Assembly (NCBI GenBank): GCA_000277445.1
Contig: AJWJ01000440.1
Span: 1 to 20,372 of the forward strand
Direction: 5' to 3'
DNA length: 20,372 nt
DNA from: Polysphondylium violaceum
Lineage: Eukaryota > Evosea > Eumycetozoa > Dictyosteliales > Dictyosteliaceae
The position numbers and the translations under genes were made by a program. Below the pieces are notes generated by a model. That model worked only from the letters and a program-made list of their open reading frames with translations. It ran no database searches and had not been told where the DNA came from. Below are positions 18,830 to 20,372 of this stretch, in pieces. Each line of letters starts with the position of its first letter. Position 1 is the first letter of the stretch.

Positions 18830-20372
18830 CCTTTACACCTATAATGCCTGTTTAATTATTATGTTATTTTCTAATATTCCTCCTTTTCCTATTATTAAGT
18901 ACAATGGGTACCAATATTATAGTGGTTCACACTCTCTCTCCTGTCTACTCGCAAGTAGTGTTGTTTTAAAAAAAGTGTTGTTGTTGCTGTTGTATTGTTG
19001 TGTGTGCTATCTATGTTTCAAAAAATTGCTATGATATATTCTCTCCTTGAAAATAGAAAGAAATAAATAAATAAATACAAACACACCTCATTCATAATTT
19101 TTTATTTTTTTTTAAATTTTATTTTTTTTAAATTTTTTTTTCCCAAAATAGATGAATGGGAATAAAAACACATAAAAGAGCCCCATCTTTCAGGACCATC
19201 ACCTTTTGGGTCGAGATTGAAGGAACACAATAATTGTTACAGACAATATTGACTAGGCAGTCTATGAAAAACATTAATTAATAATAAAAACCTTTTACCC
19301 CCTACACACATATACATAATATTGAATTTTTTTCATATAGATAGTAATACACAGCTTATATTATACAAATATACAAATACATATTTAGTATACACACTAC
19401 ACTACTCTGTTTGTCTATCTACCTACACTACTACTTTTGTCTGTTTTGAATCAAACCAGAACATACACCCAACACACACCACATCTTACAAAAAGTGTGT
19501 GAAGTGTTAGTTTTTTTTTTTTTTTTGTTTTTTTTTTTTATTTTTATTTTCAATTTCTATCCTTTTTTTCAAATAACAAATATAACCAATCTATTCAAAT
19601 ATTTTAATAGAACCAGAAAATAATATTACCATTAATTGCAATAGATATTTTGTTTATCTATTAGTTGATTGACATTATATTTTGATGTGTACAAATCAAA
19701 TTCATTTTATTCCTATATCCGACCCTCTTCCTCAAGAACTCCATCATTGTCATTAGTAAGTAGATGTTTAATGACACCGTGAAATACCAATCCAATCTGT
19801 CTAAATTTCCATCTACTTTTTCCCAATCGTTGTTATTTTATAAAAATATCTATTTTTTTTATTTTTCACATTACACGATGTCGGACATCAAAAAATTTCC
19901 CTATAAAAATATCTTTTTTTTTTTTTTTTTTTTGTAAAATAGTTTTTTTAATTTTTAATTTCCTATCCTTTTTTCGTGCATGCATTTCAAAAACACCACC
20001 GCAGAAAAAAAAAAGACTTAACCTAGTCATTGTTGATTTTACTCTTATAATTTATTTTATAAAATAGTTACCCATTATAAATAGTAGGTTGTTTATGTGT
20101 GTTTTGAAAATAGAAATCTTTCATATACCTCTATAAACTCACACACTCTGCACACATAGATATATTTGATATATTTAATAATTACACATCCTCCCCACAA
20201 TCAATCAATAATCATTCAATCGAATTGTTAAACATACATCAATTACACCCTCCCCCCACAAATCATTTTCAATTAAATCCTTTTTCACATGTGATCACCA
20301 AAAAAATTTTATAAAAAAGCCAAGTTCATTTTTTGTGCGTGAAGGCACGTCTGGTGTGTGTGTGTGTGTGTG
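18830..20372. other. AT-rich upstream region, no confident gene
   Basis: About 1.5 kb upstream of the E3 ligase start up to the window end. It is dominated by T-runs (for example 19511-19540 and 19915-19934), TAAATAAA blocks and C/A-rich patches near 20150-20280 that resemble leader or promoter DNA for a gene beyond the right edge. Two islands of higher complexity stand out, at about 19170-19265 and 19690-19835. Neither gives a convincing gene. The first bases on the left should hold the ligase promoter. Confidence 0.5.
20354..20372. repeat. (GT)n microsatellite at window edge
   Basis: A GT dinucleotide run of at least nine units continues beyond the window, so its full length is unknown. 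Confidence 0.85.

Noticed and set aside
19322-19510. Plus-strand 62-codon frame
   Set aside because: Low-complexity Tyr/Thr/His translation of ACAC and TATA-type DNA; no conserved motif.
20067-20082. ACCCAT-TATAAATA, reminiscent of the upstream element of dictyostelid small RNA genes
   Set aside because: The match is inexact and no recognisable small RNA follows at the expected distance; it is more likely a core promoter of a gene to the right.
1-20372. CRISPR arrays, rRNA, intact transposons or retroelements
   Set aside because: No spaced repeats, rRNA motifs, transposase or reverse transcriptase motifs, or paired terminal repeats were seen on either strand.

Overview
The window reads as nuclear DNA of a social amoeba (dictyostelid, Amoebozoa). 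The signs are compact genes with short AT-rich introns (about 55-90 bp, mostly GTAAGT or GTATGT donors), long A/T homopolymers between genes, Asn/Asp/Thr triplet runs inside one gene, and gene families typical of the group. Coding GC is clearly above that of D. discoideum as I recall it, so another dictyostelid is more likely. The species cannot be fixed from the sequence alone.

Layout, left to right: (1) the 3' part of a papain-type cysteine protease gene (+, 5' end outside the window). (2) A three-exon gene for a secreted orphan protein of 301 residues (-). (3) A tiny two-exon gene for the TFIIH subunit Tfb5/GTF2H5 (+), seen only after splicing. (4) Fatty acid 2-hydroxylase, cytochrome b5 plus hydroxylase domain (-). 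(5) An acyl-CoA oxidase with an N-terminal PTS2-like signal (+), divergent from (4) over a 1.1 kb promoter region that holds an imperfect bipartite inverted repeat. (6) Gamma-SNAP (+). (7) A nine-exon gene for a large cell-surface protein with IPT/EGF-like parts and a C-terminal membrane segment, of the comC type (-); all eight of its introns are phase 1. (8) A WIP/verprolin-like actin regulator with one WH2 motif (-). (9) A four-exon gene for a 757-residue ubiquitin ligase (-). (10) About 1.5 kb of AT-rich upstream DNA to the window end, closing in a (GT)n run.

The most striking item is (9). Its N-terminal half carries an RBR-like RING1 and IBR. Its C-terminal half matches the RING plus tandem-cysteine region of MYCBP2/PHR proteins, the RING-Cys-relay (RCR) ligase that passes ubiquitin between two cysteines and esterifies hydroxyl side chains. 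Both relay cysteines and the proposed catalytic histidine are present. An RBR-RCR arrangement without the giant PHR scaffold, in an organism without neurons, deserves attention.

The genes do not form an operon or one pathway. Themes are lipid metabolism (FA2H and acyl-CoA oxidase, divergent neighbours), membrane fusion (gamma-SNAP), cell-surface signalling (comC-like), actin (WIP) and ubiquitin. Three intergenic stretches (about 1528-1725, 9791-10165, 14930-15262) look like decayed coding relics, and two of them flank the comC-like gene.
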